Positions 45,246 through 54,173 of a stretch of DNA of 64,000 bases are shown in pieces. The translations under genes were made by a program, and so were the position numbers. Position 1 is the first letter of the stretch. The number at the start of each line of letters is the position of its first letter. This DNA comes from Burkholderiales bacterium (GTDB lineage Bacteria > Pseudomonadota > Gammaproteobacteria > Burkholderiales > JAEUOS01): NCBI GenBank assembly GCA_016790635.1, contig JAEUOR010000070.1, positions 109,546 through 173,545 on the forward strand, read 5' to 3'. The notes beneath the pieces were generated by a model. That model made no database searches, was not told the origin of the DNA, and worked only from the letters and a program-made list of their open reading frames with translations.

Positions 45246-45508
45246 AGCGCCATGTTCACCATCGGATGGTCCGATAGCTCCATGTAGAGGGCGTCGAGCT
45301 GCTCGCGCGAGGTCGCGCGGATCACGAAGGTGAGGCTCAGGTACTTGCCTTCGCGCGAGGACCGCATGCCCAGCGTCGACTCGTCGAAGTCCGGCGCGTG
45401 CCGGCGCACCAGTTCGACCATGGTCTGCGCGAACCCCGGCTGGGTGCGGCCCATGACTTTCACCGGAAAGTCGACCGGGTACTCGATGAGCGAAGCCGGG
45501 ACGGTCAT
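45242..45508 (-). CDS. ybeD: YbeD/DUF493 family protein
   Basis: 88 residues. The family pattern SLIEYPVDFPVKVMG near the N-terminus and SLTFVIRATSREQLDALYMELSDHPMV near the C-terminus are clear. It is usually found between dacA/dacC and lipB, as here. No certain function; a small ferredoxin-like fold proposed to act in lipoate or cell-wall regulation. ATG at 45508 is the only start that fits. Confidence 0.92.
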   Translation of the reverse strand: MTVPASLIEYPVDFPVKVMGRTQPGFAQTMVELVRRHAPDFDESTLGMRSSREGKYLSLTFVIRATSREQLDALYMELSDHPMVNMAL

Positions 45509-45539
45509 GGCGAATTGCGTCGCGTCGCTCTGGTAGGCG

Positions 45540-46388
45540 CTACAGCGCTGCCTTGGCGGCGTCGAACGCGGCGCGGATCCTGGCGAACATCGGCCCCGGC
45601 CGACCGGCGGTCTCACCGTGCCCGACCGGCACGCCATCCAGGCGCGTGATCGGCAGGACTTCCTTGGTCGACGACGACAGCCACAGCTCGTCGGCGCCGC
45701 GCACTTCGGCCTCGCTGATCGGCCGCATGGTCAGCGGCAACCCGGCCGCGCGCGCCAGGTCGATCGCGGCATCCAGCGTGATGCCGGGCAGCATGAGGTT
45801 GCCCTGCGGCGGCGAGAGGATCACGCCATCCTTGACCACGAGCACGTTCGAAGCCGAGGCCTCGGTAAGCATGCCGTCGCGAAACATGACCGTCTCGAGG
45901 GCGTCATGCTCGGCGGCGAACTGGCGCATGAGCACGTTGCCCAGGAGCGAGGTCGACTTGATGTCGCAGCGCAGCCAGCGGTTGTCGACCGCCGTCACGC
46001 AGGCGACGCCCTTGGCATAGGTCTCGGCCGACGGCGTGGCCAGCGGGTTGGACATCATGAAGACCGTCGGCTTCGCATTGCGCGGAAAGGCATGGTCGCG
46101 CCGCGCCACACCGCGCGTCACCTGGAAGTAGACGCCCTGGTTGTCGAAGGGCTGGCGCGCGATGATCTCGGCCACCAGCGCGCGCCACTCTTCGCGCGTA
46201 TGCGGGTTGGCAATGGCGATCGCCTTGAGGCTGGCTTCCAGTCGTGCCAGGTGGCCTTCGAGGCGAAACGGCTTCCTGCCGTACACGGGTACGACTTCGT
46301 AGACCCCGTCGCCGAAAATGAAACCGCGGTCCAGCACAGGGATCGAGGCTTCCTCGATCGGCATCCAGCGACCATTCAGGTAAACCAT
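45540..46388 (-). CDS. D-amino-acid aminotransferase (PLP class IV)
   Basis: 282 residues from the ATG at 46388; a second ATG at 46406 overlaps the dacC stop. The N-terminus MVYLNGRWMPIEEA and VLDRGFIFGDGVYEVVPVY are typical of Dat-type enzymes. The PLP Lys is in DIKSTSLLGNVL and the cofactor loop in EASASNVLVV. It makes D-Ala/D-Glu-type amino acids for peptidoglycan, in line with dacC next door. Confidence 0.92.
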   Translation of the reverse strand: MVYLNGRWMPIEEASIPVLDRGFIFGDGVYEVVPVYGRKPFRLEGHLARLEASLKAIAIANPHTREEWRALVAEIIARQPFDNQGVYFQVTRGVARRDHAFPRNAKPTVFMMSNPLATPSAETYAKGVACVTAVDNRWLRCDIKSTSLLGNVLMRQFAAEHDALETVMFRDGMLTEASASNVLVVKDGVILSPPQGNLMLPGITLDAAIDLARAAGLPLTMRPISEAEVRGADELWLSSSTKEVLPITRLDGVPVGHGETAGRPGPMFARIRAAFDAAKAAL

Positions 46389-46405
46389 TGCATCACCGCC
46401 TTGCA

Positions 46406-47551
46406 TCAGCCCTTGGAAAACCACAAGCGCACCGTGTCGATGGCACGCCCCAGCACGCCGGCGCCCGCGACCGCGTTCAACGCGATCACCGGCGCGCTGG
46501 CGATCTCGCGCCCGTCGACGCTGACCTTGAGGCTGCCGACGGCCTGCCCGCCGGCAATCGGCGCCATCAGCGGCTTGGCCGAGGTCAGGGTGGCCTTGAC
46601 GCGCGCGGCTTCGCCCTTGGCGACGACGACGTAGAAGTCACGGTCGAAGCCGGCCTTGAGTTCACGCGCCTCGCCCTTCCACACCTCGAGGCTGGCGACC
46701 GCCTGGCCCTTTTCGTACAGGCGCACCGCGTCGAAATTGAGAAAGCCGAAGTTGAGCAGCTTCTGCGATTCGCCGGCGCGCGCGGTTTCGCTTTGCGCGC
46801 CGAGCACCACCGCGAGCAGGCGCCGCGGGCCGCGCTTGGCCGAGGAGATCAGGCAGTAACCGGCGGCCTCGGTAAACCCCGTCTTCATGCCATCGACGTG
46901 CGGGTCCATCCACAACAGGCGATTGCGGTTGGACTGCGTGATGTTGTTGTAGCTGTACTCCTTCATCGAGTACAGCGCGTAGTGTTCGGGAAAATCGCGC
47001 TGGATTGCCGCGGCCAGCCGTCCCAAGTCGGCAGCGGTCGAGTAGTGCTGCGGGTCGGGCAGGCCGGTGGAATTGCGAAAACTGGTGTTCTTGAGCCCCA
47101 GGCGCGCGGCTTCGCGGTTCATCGCCGTTGCAAAAGCCTCTTCGCTGCCGGAAATCAGTTCGGCCAGCGCGATGCAGGCATCGTTGCCCGACTGCACGAT
47201 CATGCCGCGGATGGCCTGGCCGACCGTGACCGGCTTCTTGGGCTCGATGAACATGCGCGAGCCAACCGCCTTCCAGGCCTTTTCAGAGACCGGCAGCACC
47301 TGGTCTTCGGTGATCGTCTTGGCCTTCAGCGCCGCGAAGGTCAGGTAGGCGGTCATGAGCTTGGTCAGGGACGCCGGTTCGAAACGCTCCTCGCTCATGT
47401 GGCTGGCCAGCACCTGGCCGCCGGTCATGTCCAGGAGCAGCCAGGCGCGCGCGTTGATCACCGGCGCGGGGACGCTCTGCGCAAAAGCCAGGGAGGTCAA
47501 CAACAACAGCAAGGCGCCCGAAAGGGCGCGAGTCGCGGCAGAAAGTTGCAC
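46406..47551 (-). CDS. dacC: D-alanyl-D-alanine carboxypeptidase (PBP5/6 family)
   Basis: 381 residues from a GTG. Signal peptide to about FA(23), then the penicillin-binding triad SLTK (61-64), SGN (near 121) and KTG (near 225), followed by the C-terminal beta domain. A low-molecular-weight PBP that trims the pentapeptide stem in the periplasm. A C-terminal amphipathic stretch (AIDTVRLWFSKG) anchors it. Symbol by family; dacA is equally possible. Confidence 0.94.
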   Translation of the reverse strand: MQLSAATRALSGALLLLLTSLAFAQSVPAPVINARAWLLLDMTGGQVLASHMSEERFEPASLTKLMTAYLTFAALKAKTITEDQVLPVSEKAWKAVGSRMFIEPKKPVTVGQAIRGMIVQSGNDACIALAELISGSEEAFATAMNREAARLGLKNTSFRNSTGLPDPQHYSTAADLGRLAAAIQRDFPEHYALYSMKEYSYNNITQSNRNRLLWMDPHVDGMKTGFTEAAGYCLISSAKRGPRRLLAVVLGAQSETARAGESQKLLNFGFLNFDAVRLYEKGQAVASLEVWKGEARELKAGFDRDFYVVVAKGEAARVKATLTSAKPLMAPIAGGQAVGSLKVSVDGREIASAPVIALNAVAGAGVLGRAIDTVRLWFSKG

Positions 47552-47559
47552 GAAAATCG

Positions 47560-47586
47560 CAAAAAGGCTTGAAAAATCAAGCCTTA
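47560..47586 (-). terminator. Rho-independent terminator after the hydrolase gene
   Basis: On the minus strand AAGGCTTGA, a short T-rich loop and TCAAGCCTT followed by TTTGCG. Starts about 4 bases after the hydrolase stop. It lies immediately in front of dacC, which would then need its own promoter. Confidence 0.75.
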
Positions 47587-47588
47587 AA

Positions 47589-48233
47589 TTATAGCGTGCC
47601 GCTGCCGTCCGAGCCCTTGTCTGCGTGCCAGGCCGCGCGCAGGATGGCCTTGACGATGTGCAGGCGCCGATGAAAGAAATGATCGGCGCCGGGAATGACG
47701 GTGACCGGCAGTTCCTGCGGCTCGGCCCAGCGCAGCACCAGGTCCAGAGGCACGACGTCGTCGCGGTCGCCGTGGATCACGACCGTGTCGGCGGGTACAT
47801 CCTCCACCCGCCCGCGCGTGACTGCCGTGCCGACAAAGACCAGCCGTGTAAAGACACGCCGCTTGGCCAGGCGCGAGAGCACCAGCGAACCGAACGAAAA
47901 CCCGGCGCCCACGAGCGGCGTGTCCGCCGGGACGGCTTCGCTTGCGCGCACCGCGTCGACAACGCGATCCAGGTCATCGACTTCGCCGATGCCCTCGTCA
48001 TGCACGCCCTCGCTCGCGCCCACGCCGCGAAAGTTGGGCCGCACCGCGACATAGCCGAACTCCAGCATCGACTTGGCCAGGGTCTGCACGACCTTGTTGT
48101 CCAGGGTTCCGCCGTAGAGCGGGTGCGGGTGGGCGACGAGCGCCAGGCCGCGCACCGCGCCGGCCGGACGTTCGATGACTGCCTCGATCGCGCCGGCCGG
48201 GCCCGCCAGCAGCACGCGTTTCGCGGCCGGCAT
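47589..48233 (-). CDS. Alpha/beta hydrolase (dienelactone hydrolase-like fold)
   Basis: 214 residues from an ATG overlapping the ferredoxin stop (TGATG). The oxyanion region AHPHPLYGGTLDNKVV, nucleophile elbow GAGFSFGSLV (Ser of GFSFG), acid in IHGDRDDVVP and His in PGADHFFHRRL are in the right order. Cytoplasmic, substrate unknown. A typical companion of ferredoxin/VanZ genes in betaproteobacteria. Confidence 0.9.
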   Translation of the reverse strand: MPAAKRVLLAGPAGAIEAVIERPAGAVRGLALVAHPHPLYGGTLDNKVVQTLAKSMLEFGYVAVRPNFRGVGASEGVHDEGIGEVDDLDRVVDAVRASEAVPADTPLVGAGFSFGSLVLSRLAKRRVFTRLVFVGTAVTRGRVEDVPADTVVIHGDRDDVVPLDLVLRWAEPQELPVTVIPGADHFFHRRLHIVKAILRAAWHADKGSDGSGTL

Positions 48234-48556
48234 CAGATGCGCAGGCGCTCGACGATGCGGCCGTTTTGCAGGTGCGACTCGACAATCTCGTCGATGTCGC
48301 TCGCGTCCACATAGGTGTACCAGACGCCTTCCGGATAGACCACGACGCAGGGGCCTTCCTCGCAGCGGTCCAGGCAGCCGGCGTTGTTGACACGCACGGC
48401 GCCAGCACCGGACAGACCCAGCGCCTTGACTTTCTTCTTGGCGTAGTCGCGCAGTCCCTGGGCGTCCTTGGCTGCGCAGCAGGGGCGCACGCGGCCTTCG
48501 GCGTCGGGTTCGCGCTGGTTGGTGCAGAAAAAGACGTGATGGCGATAAAAGCTCAT
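48233..48556 (-). CDS. [2Fe-2S] ferredoxin, thioredoxin-fold type
   Basis: 107 residues. Cluster Cys occur at HVFFCTNQR, near VRPCCAAKD, and at NNAGCLDRCEEGPC, the arrangement of Shethna-type ferredoxins. Function in electron transfer, partner unknown. ATG at 48556; overlapping stop with the hydrolase downstream. Confidence 0.88.
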   Translation of the reverse strand: MSFYRHHVFFCTNQREPDAEGRVRPCCAAKDAQGLRDYAKKKVKALGLSGAGAVRVNNAGCLDRCEEGPCVVVYPEGVWYTYVDASDIDEIVESHLQNGRIVERLRI

Positions 48557-48618
48557 GGCAAGGTGCGCGTCGCGTGGGTGAGCGCGGGAGTATAAGGGGC
48601 GCGACTTCAGGAAAACGC

Positions 48619-49686
48619 TCAGCCGGGCCGACGTCCCGCCGCAGCCAGTGCAAACGGCACCCACAGGAGCACCAGATAGGGCCAGGCAGTCGAGACCAGT
48701 TGGGTCAGGCCGTTGAAATTGAGAAAGCGCCCGGGATTGAGTTCCTGCACGGTCGCGGCATAGTAGGGGTTGGGCGGCGCGAAGTTGACCACCACGGTGC
48801 AGAACGTCACCGCGATCGCCGCGAGCGTCAGCAGCATGGCGCGCGGCAGGAAGAACACCAGGCAAAGCGCCAGCGCGCCACCACCCAGACCGCGCAGGGC
48901 GCCGGGCGTCATCCAGGCCAGCACATGTTCCGGGGGAAACAGCACCACCTGCGAGAGGGTCCGCACCGCACCGGCTGCGATCACGAACGCGAGCACCAGC
49001 AGGAGACGCGGCGCGGAAGGCGCCAGCGCCGAAGCGACCAGCGCGCCGGCCGCGAACAGGCTCGCGCCGGTGACCGCGGTCTCGACACGCACGAATTCCG
49101 CCGGCGTGAACGGATAGCCGGTCACGGGACCGAGCCAGGCGATGAGGCTGCCGTGGCCGAACAGGAGGCTCTCCGGAAAAAGCACCGCGAAGAGCCACAG
49201 GCCTGCGAGGATCAGCGCGCGTGCGGCAACCGGCGCCGGATCGATCCAGCTGCCGGCAGCCTGGGTGATCGCGCCGCCGCCGACCCACTTGAGGCCGAGC
49301 GCGGCAACGAGTGCCCCGGCCAGGGAACCGGCGACGTTGGCGGCAAGGTCCGCCAAGGAAGGGGTGCGGCTGGGCAGATAGGTCTGCAGCGACTCCAGTC
49401 CGCCCGACAGCAGGACGCCCAGCGCGACCGCGACCGGCACGGCCACCAGCAGGCGCCAACGAGCCGCCAGTGCCAGCACGACCGAGGCGCCAAAGGGGAA
49501 GTAGGCGGCGGCATTGAGGCCCAGGTCGAACGGCAGGGTGACCCGCGGCCACTTGGAGAGCCATGCCCATGGCGACAACCCGCTGTCACGCCAGCCTGTC
49601 CACGGATGCAGGGTCGCATAGACGATCAGGAGCGCATACACCAGGCAGAATTCCCGCGCCAGCGGCGAATTCCGCGCAGACCGCAT
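48619..49686 (-). CDS. VanZ-like integral membrane protein
   Basis: 355 residues with about nine or ten hydrophobic helices. The N-terminal half is VanZ-like, with LPFDLGLNAAAYFPFGASV and GGLESLQTYLPSRTPSLADLAANVAG, motifs typical of that family. The biochemical role is unknown. It starts inside the stop of the lipoprotein gene (TGATG) and may be transcribed with the mla genes. Confidence 0.85.
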   Translation of the reverse strand: MRSARNSPLAREFCLVYALLIVYATLHPWTGWRDSGLSPWAWLSKWPRVTLPFDLGLNAAAYFPFGASVVLALAARWRLLVAVPVAVALGVLLSGGLESLQTYLPSRTPSLADLAANVAGSLAGALVAALGLKWVGGGAITQAAGSWIDPAPVAARALILAGLWLFAVLFPESLLFGHGSLIAWLGPVTGYPFTPAEFVRVETAVTGASLFAAGALVASALAPSAPRLLLVLAFVIAAGAVRTLSQVVLFPPEHVLAWMTPGALRGLGGGALALCLVFFLPRAMLLTLAAIAVTFCTVVVNFAPPNPYYAATVQELNPGRFLNFNGLTQLVSTAWPYLVLLWVPFALAAAGRRPG

Positions 49687-50258
49687 CAGCCGCCCCCGGC
49701 CCAGCCCAGCACGGCCTCGATCAAGCGGTCGGCGGCGCGCGCCAGCGCCGCTGCGCCGCCGGGGCCGTCCGGCGTGACGGCGGCTTCCTCGAGGATGAAC
49801 TGCCGCTGACGCACGACCTCGCGCCCGGCCATCAGGGTCGCGCGCGCGCGCAGCACGGCGCGGCTCGACTTCTCGGCATCAAAGTGCTGCACGAATTCAT
49901 CGACATCGATGCGCAGGACCGGGCCTGACCCGCCCAGCACCACGCGCGAAGCGACCGCGCGTTCCTTGAAGCGCGCCTCCAGCAGCGCAGGCGCGGTGCC
50001 GATCCAGCGGCTCTGCGCATAGGCCTGCGGCTGTGCGCCGGCGGCATACACCAACCGGTACATGAGGCCGGTGGAATCCAGCCAGCGCGGCGCGGCGACC
50101 TCGATCGCGGCCAACGCCTTCGGCAGCGACCCCGACAGCGGCGCGGGCGGCGGCCCGAAGTCGTAGCTGGCGAGCGGCGCCGGCGGCTTCGGGCCCATCG
50201 CGCACGCGCCGGCCAGAAGGGCCGCGGCCAGCACCGCGCATGTGACGCGATGTCTCAT
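49686..50258 (-). CDS. ABC-transport auxiliary lipoprotein (PqiC/DUF330-like)
   Basis: 190 residues. Lipoprotein signal with lipobox LLAGAC (Cys near residue 19). The domain has SYDFGPPPAP, LMYRLVYAAG..., a family pattern around SRWIGTAPALLEARF. Such lipoproteins join MCE-type lipid transport systems at the outer membrane. It overlaps mlaD by 4 bp. Confidence 0.85.
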   Translation of the reverse strand: MRHRVTCAVLAAALLAGACAMGPKPPAPLASYDFGPPPAPLSGSLPKALAAIEVAAPRWLDSTGLMYRLVYAAGAQPQAYAQSRWIGTAPALLEARFKERAVASRVVLGGSGPVLRIDVDEFVQHFDAEKSSRAVLRARATLMAGREVVRQRQFILEEAAVTPDGPGGAAALARAADRLIEAVLGWAGGG

Positions 50259-51256
50259 CGAGCCGCTCCCGGCGCCACGAAGCCCGCTTCTCCCGGGCCG
50301 GGACGCGGCGCCCCGAGGCCGAACAGCACGCTGGTCGGTTCTTCGCCGATGCGATCGGCGGTGCGCTCGAAGGAACGCGCGGTGGCATCCACTGAACGCA
50401 GTCCAAGTCGCGCGTCGTCGATCAGGAGCGACAGGCGCGGCACGGTCTCGCTGGTGATGGCCGTTGCGGCACGGCCGGCGTCGGTCGCGGCGCGGCCGAT
50501 GTCGGTGGCGGCGCGCCCCATGGTCTCCGCGCTCGCAGCGATGCGATCGACCTGATCGAGCTTGCGCGCGATCTCGGTCGAAAGGCGTGCCACTGAAGCA
50601 AGCGCTTCGTCGGTGTTCCTGAGCGTCTTGCGCCCGTCTTCGGCGAGGCCGGCAGCGCCCTTGACCGCCGGGCGCACCTCGCCGATCAGGTCACCCACGC
50701 GCGACGAAACGGTCTGCAGATTGGTGAGCGTCTGCACCAATAGCGCCTGCTTGTCATCGGCCAAGAGCTTGTTGATCTGGTCCATCGCCGTCGAGGCGCG
50801 CAGCAGCACGTCCTCGCCCGACAGGCTGAAGCGATCGAACATCGAGGGGCGGATGCGCAGGCGCGCCGGCTCGTGTGCGGACGAAGCCAAGGGTTGCGGG
50901 GCCTTGACCTTGTCATCGTCGTCAAGCTGCACGTAGGCCAGCCCGGTCAGTCCCTGCATGCCCAGCTCGGCGAAGGTCGCCGTGGTCATCGGTGTGCTCG
51001 GGGTGACTCCGATCCGGACCAGGATCTGCCCCGGCTTGTCGCGGTCGAACTCGATCGCTTCGACCTTGCCGACCTCCATGCCGCGATAGCGAACCGCGGC
51101 CTGCGGGTTCAAGCCCGCGACCGAGCCGACGGTGGTGAGGATGTAGGTCGTGCGCACCTGGGTGTCGCGGTTGAGCCACATCGCGGCCGCGACGATGCCG
51201 GCCGCGAGGAGGATCGCGAACAGACCGGCGACGAGCGCGTGGGAACGATTTTCCAT
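50255..51256 (-). CDS. mlaD: MlaD/MCE-domain protein of a lipid ABC transporter
   Basis: 333 residues. An N-terminal membrane helix (LVAGLFAILLAAGIVAAAMWL) is followed by the MCE domain VGSVAGLNPQAAVRYRGMEVGKVEAIEF and a long alpha-helical tail. It forms a ring or tube that carries lipids between membranes. Fourth gene in order mlaE-mlaF-mlaD-lipoprotein. Long C-terminus compared with E. coli MlaD (183 aa). Confidence 0.9.
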   Translation of the reverse strand: MENRSHALVAGLFAILLAAGIVAAAMWLNRDTQVRTTYILTTVGSVAGLNPQAAVRYRGMEVGKVEAIEFDRDKPGQILVRIGVTPSTPMTTATFAELGMQGLTGLAYVQLDDDDKVKAPQPLASSAHEPARLRIRPSMFDRFSLSGEDVLLRASTAMDQINKLLADDKQALLVQTLTNLQTVSSRVGDLIGEVRPAVKGAAGLAEDGRKTLRNTDEALASVARLSTEIARKLDQVDRIAASAETMGRAATDIGRAATDAGRAATAITSETVPRLSLLIDDARLGLRSVDATARSFERTADRIGEEPTSVLFGLGAPRPGPGEAGFVAPGAAR

Positions 51257-51304
51257 ACAGTCAACACTCTATCTCAAGGGAGCCGGCGGCGCGAATCGCC
51301 GCAT

Positions 51305-52099
51305 CTACACCACAAACGGATACTCGCGAATCACCTCGATGGCGCGCTGTGCGCGGTCGCCCAAGAAGAACGCCTTGATGAACGGATGCGGGATGGCGAT
51401 CACCTCGCGCACGGGACCGAGGGCGATGACCTTCTGGTCGGCCAGCACGGCCACCGAAGTGGTCAGTTCGAAGAGAGTGTCCAGGTCGTGGGTCACCATG
51501 ACCACGGTCAGCTTGAGTTCGCGGTGCAGATCGCGGATCAGCGCGACGAAGGAATCCGACCGGTCCGGGTCGAGACCGGCGGTGGGCTCGTCCAGGAACA
51601 GCAGTTCGGGCTCGAGCGCGAGCGCGCGCGCCAGGGCGATGCGCTTGACCATGCCACCGGAGAGGTCGGCCGGCATCTTGGCGGCATGGCGCGCCTCGAT
51701 GCCGACCATCGCCAGCTTGAGCAACACGATCTCGCGGATCAATTCCTCGTCGAAGCACTTCAGTTCGCGCAAGGGGAGCGCAATGTTGTCGAATACCGGC
51801 AGGGCCGAGTACAGCGCGCCTTCCTGGAACAGTACGCCCCAGCGATTGCGCAGGCCCTTGAGCGAGGCGCGATCGGCCGAGTCCAGGCGCTGCCCGAGGA
51901 TGGAGACACGGCCCTGATGCGGCCGTTCCAGGCCCAGCATCTGGCGCAGGAGCGTGGTCTTGCCCGATCCCGAGCCGCCGACTAAGGCCAGGATCTCGCC
52001 GGCCCGCACCTTGAGGTCGACCCCGCGGTGCACGACGAAATCGCCGAACTTGGTCCACAGGCCCTCGATCTCGATGACGTGTTCGACGCCGGCACCCAT
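51305..52099 (-). CDS. mlaF: MlaF-type ABC transporter ATPase
   Basis: 264 residues. Walker A GGSGSGKTTLL, Q-loop LFQEGALYSAL, signature LSGGMVKRIALARAL, Walker B LLFLDEPTAGLDP and switch His THDLDTL. The frame runs on further upstream, but the ATG at 52099 begins the domain and leaves 2 bp after the mlaE stop. Powers lipid transport with the MlaE permease. Confidence 0.95.
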   Translation of the reverse strand: MGAGVEHVIEIEGLWTKFGDFVVHRGVDLKVRAGEILALVGGSGSGKTTLLRQMLGLERPHQGRVSILGQRLDSADRASLKGLRNRWGVLFQEGALYSALPVFDNIALPLRELKCFDEELIREIVLLKLAMVGIEARHAAKMPADLSGGMVKRIALARALALEPELLFLDEPTAGLDPDRSDSFVALIRDLHRELKLTVVMVTHDLDTLFELTTSVAVLADQKVIALGPVREVIAIPHPFIKAFFLGDRAQRAIEVIREYPFVV

Positions 52100-52101
52100 G
52101 C

Positions 52102-53247
52102 TCAGATGCCCACGTTGGAAAACGCGATCGCGAACACCGCGTCGGCCAGGATCACCAGGGTGATCGACGACACCACCGCGCTGGTGGTGCCGCGCCCGAG
52201 GCTCTCGGTGTTGGGCTCGATGCGCAGCCCGAAATGGCAGGACACCAGCGCGATGAGCGCGCCAAACACCACGCCCTTGGACAACCCTATCCAAAGGTTC
52301 TCGATCTTGACCGCATTGGGCAGGGCGTTGAAGAAATACACCATCGACAGGTCCAGCTGGATCTTGGCCGCGACCATGCCGCCCAGGAGCGATACCGCGT
52401 CGGTCCACAGGATCAGGAGCGGCAGCGCGATGGCCAGCGCCAGCACCTTGGGCAGGATCAGGCGAAAACCGTGCGGGATGCCCATGACCGACAGCGCATC
52501 GAGTTCCTCTGTGACACGCATGACGCCCAAGGATGCCGTCATCGCCGAACCGGAGCGCCCGGCGACCAGGATCGCCGCCAGCACCGGCCCGAGTTCGCGG
52601 ATGATCGCCACGCCCAGCAGGTCGACGATGTAGACGTCGGCGCCGAACTGCTTCAACTGCTTGGACGACAGGTAGGACAGGACGATGCCAATCAAAAAGC
52701 CCACTAGCGCGGTGATGCCGAGCGCCTGGGCGCCGCTGCGATAGACATTGGCGGAAATCTCGCGCCAGGGGCCGGCCTGCGGGCGCGCGGCCAGGCGGCC
52801 CAGGTCCAGCACCAGTTGTCCGAGGAGGCGCACAAAGCCCGCAGCATGGTCGAAGAAGCGCAGCAACTCGCTGCCGACAAGCACCACCCCTGCCAGCGGA
52901 TCGAAGCGCTTCTTGTCCGAGGTCAGCGGCTGGATGATGGCGAAGTTGTCGAACAAAAGACGATGCCGCGCCTCCACCGACAGCCGTTCCGGCAGGCGTC
53001 CCTGCCAGGCGCGCCACAGCATCATCGCGCCGACGTGGTCGAACGCTTCGGCGCGGGTCAGGTCCCAGTGCGCGATCGGTCCGCCCGCATGGCGCGCCAG
53101 TTCGTCCTTCAGGGCGGAAATGCGACGGCGCGCCTGGCGCCCGCCGCCGCCGCCGGACAAGCCCTGCACGTTCCAGGCGCCGCGCGGCGCCAGCACCAGG
53201 CCGGCGTCAGTGCGGGATACTTCGAGCGTCGGCGCGGCAGGTGTCAT
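52102..53247 (-). CDS. mlaE: MlaE-family permease with N-terminal STAS-like domain
   Basis: 381 residues. The first about 110 residues look like a STAS/MlaB-type domain (HWDLTRAEAFDHVGAMMLWRAWQG), then the MlaE membrane domain: QALGITALVGFLIGIVLSYL, VAGRSGSAMTASLGVMRVTEELDALSVMGI, five helices. Forms the inner-membrane part of the Mla lipid transporter. The fused STAS part probably replaces a separate MlaB. It is divergent from birA. Confidence 0.93.
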   Translation of the reverse strand: MTPAAPTLEVSRTDAGLVLAPRGAWNVQGLSGGGGGRQARRRISALKDELARHAGGPIAHWDLTRAEAFDHVGAMMLWRAWQGRLPERLSVEARHRLLFDNFAIIQPLTSDKKRFDPLAGVVLVGSELLRFFDHAAGFVRLLGQLVLDLGRLAARPQAGPWREISANVYRSGAQALGITALVGFLIGIVLSYLSSKQLKQFGADVYIVDLLGVAIIRELGPVLAAILVAGRSGSAMTASLGVMRVTEELDALSVMGIPHGFRLILPKVLALAIALPLLILWTDAVSLLGGMVAAKIQLDLSMVYFFNALPNAVKIENLWIGLSKGVVFGALIALVSCHFGLRIEPNTESLGRGTTSAVVSSITLVILADAVFAIAFSNVGI

Positions 53248-53336
53248 GAGGGGCGAAGAGAACCGGGCGGCGCGACATGCAAGCGCCGCGACTGCGGCGC
53301 GCCGAGTGTAACAAACGCATCTTGCCGGATACGGCC

Positions 53337-54173
53337 ATGGACAGGATACGCAGGGCTTCGACGTCCCCGCAAGACCCGGGCGCAGCGCCCCTCGAAGCGC
53401 GCCGTGTCGCGGCTGCCTTGCCGCCTGCGCTCAACAAGACCTTTGTCGTCGAGGTCGTCGCTACGACCGGATCGACCAACTCCGACCTGCTCGCGCGCGC
53501 GGCGGACTTAAGGAACGGACATGTGCTGGCCGCCGAAGCACAGACTGCCGGTCGTGGCCGGCGCGGCCGGCAATGGGTCGCCCCGCCCGGCGCAAGCCTG
53601 GCGTTTTCGCTGCTGTGGCGTTTCCGGCGCCCGGCGGCGCAGTTGATGGGCTTGAGCCTGGCCGTCGGGGTGGCCGCTGCGCGCGCTCTGGAAGATGCGG
53701 GTGCCACCGGTATCGTGCTGAAGTGGCCCAATGACCTGCTTGCGGTGCGCGAGGCCGGCTGGGCCAAGCTGGGCGGCATACTCGTCGAGATCGGGCCGGC
53801 CAGCGCACGCGAGACACGTGTGGTGCTGGGCATCGGCATCAACGTGCTGCCCATCACCGCGCAGGGGATCGATCAACCCCATGCGGATGCGGTCTCGCAG
53901 GGGGCGCACGCGGATCGCAACGCCCTCCTGGCGCGCATGCTCGCGCGTCTGGCCGAAGTCCTGGCGATTTTCGAGGCGGCCGGCTTTGCTTCGCTGGCGG
54001 CCGACTGGAACTCGCTGCACGCCCACACCGGCTTGCCGGTCACGCTTCTGCGTGAGGGCGCGCAAGACCTGCAGGGCATCGCCGCCGGGGTCAGCGCCGA
54101 CGGCGCGCTGATCCTGGAGACGGCAGAGGGCGTGCACCGTATCGTGAGTGGCGAAGTGTCATTGCGCGTCTGA
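53337..54173 (+). CDS. birA: Biotin--[acetyl-CoA-carboxylase] ligase (BirA catalytic domain)
   Basis: 278 residues. Motifs: TTGSTNSDLLA, QTAGRGRRGRQWVAPPG (biotinyl-AMP loop), LKWPNDLL and KLGGILVEI, then the C-terminal SH3-like part. The N-terminal 50 residues lack the winged-HTH of classical BirA, so it should not regulate bio genes. It attaches biotin to carboxylase carrier protein. Its 3' end overlaps the end of the giant convergent gene by 15 bp. Confidence 0.93.
   Translation: MDRIRRASTSPQDPGAAPLEARRVAAALPPALNKTFVVEVVATTGSTNSDLLARAADLRNGHVLAAEAQTAGRGRRGRQWVAPPGASLAFSLLWRFRRPAAQLMGLSLAVGVAAARALEDAGATGIVLKWPNDLLAVREAGWAKLGGILVEIGPASARETRVVLGIGINVLPITAQGIDQPHADAVSQGAHADRNALLARMLARLAEVLAIFEAAGFASLAADWNSLHAHTGLPVTLLREGAQDLQGIAAGVSADGALILETAEGVHRIVSGEVSLRV

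Noticed and set aside
47588..47593. TATAAT on the minus strand before dacC as a promoter
   Set aside because: The -10 box is perfect, but no -35 match exists at 16-18 bases and the box overlaps the hydrolase stop and a terminator hairpin. Left open but not listed.
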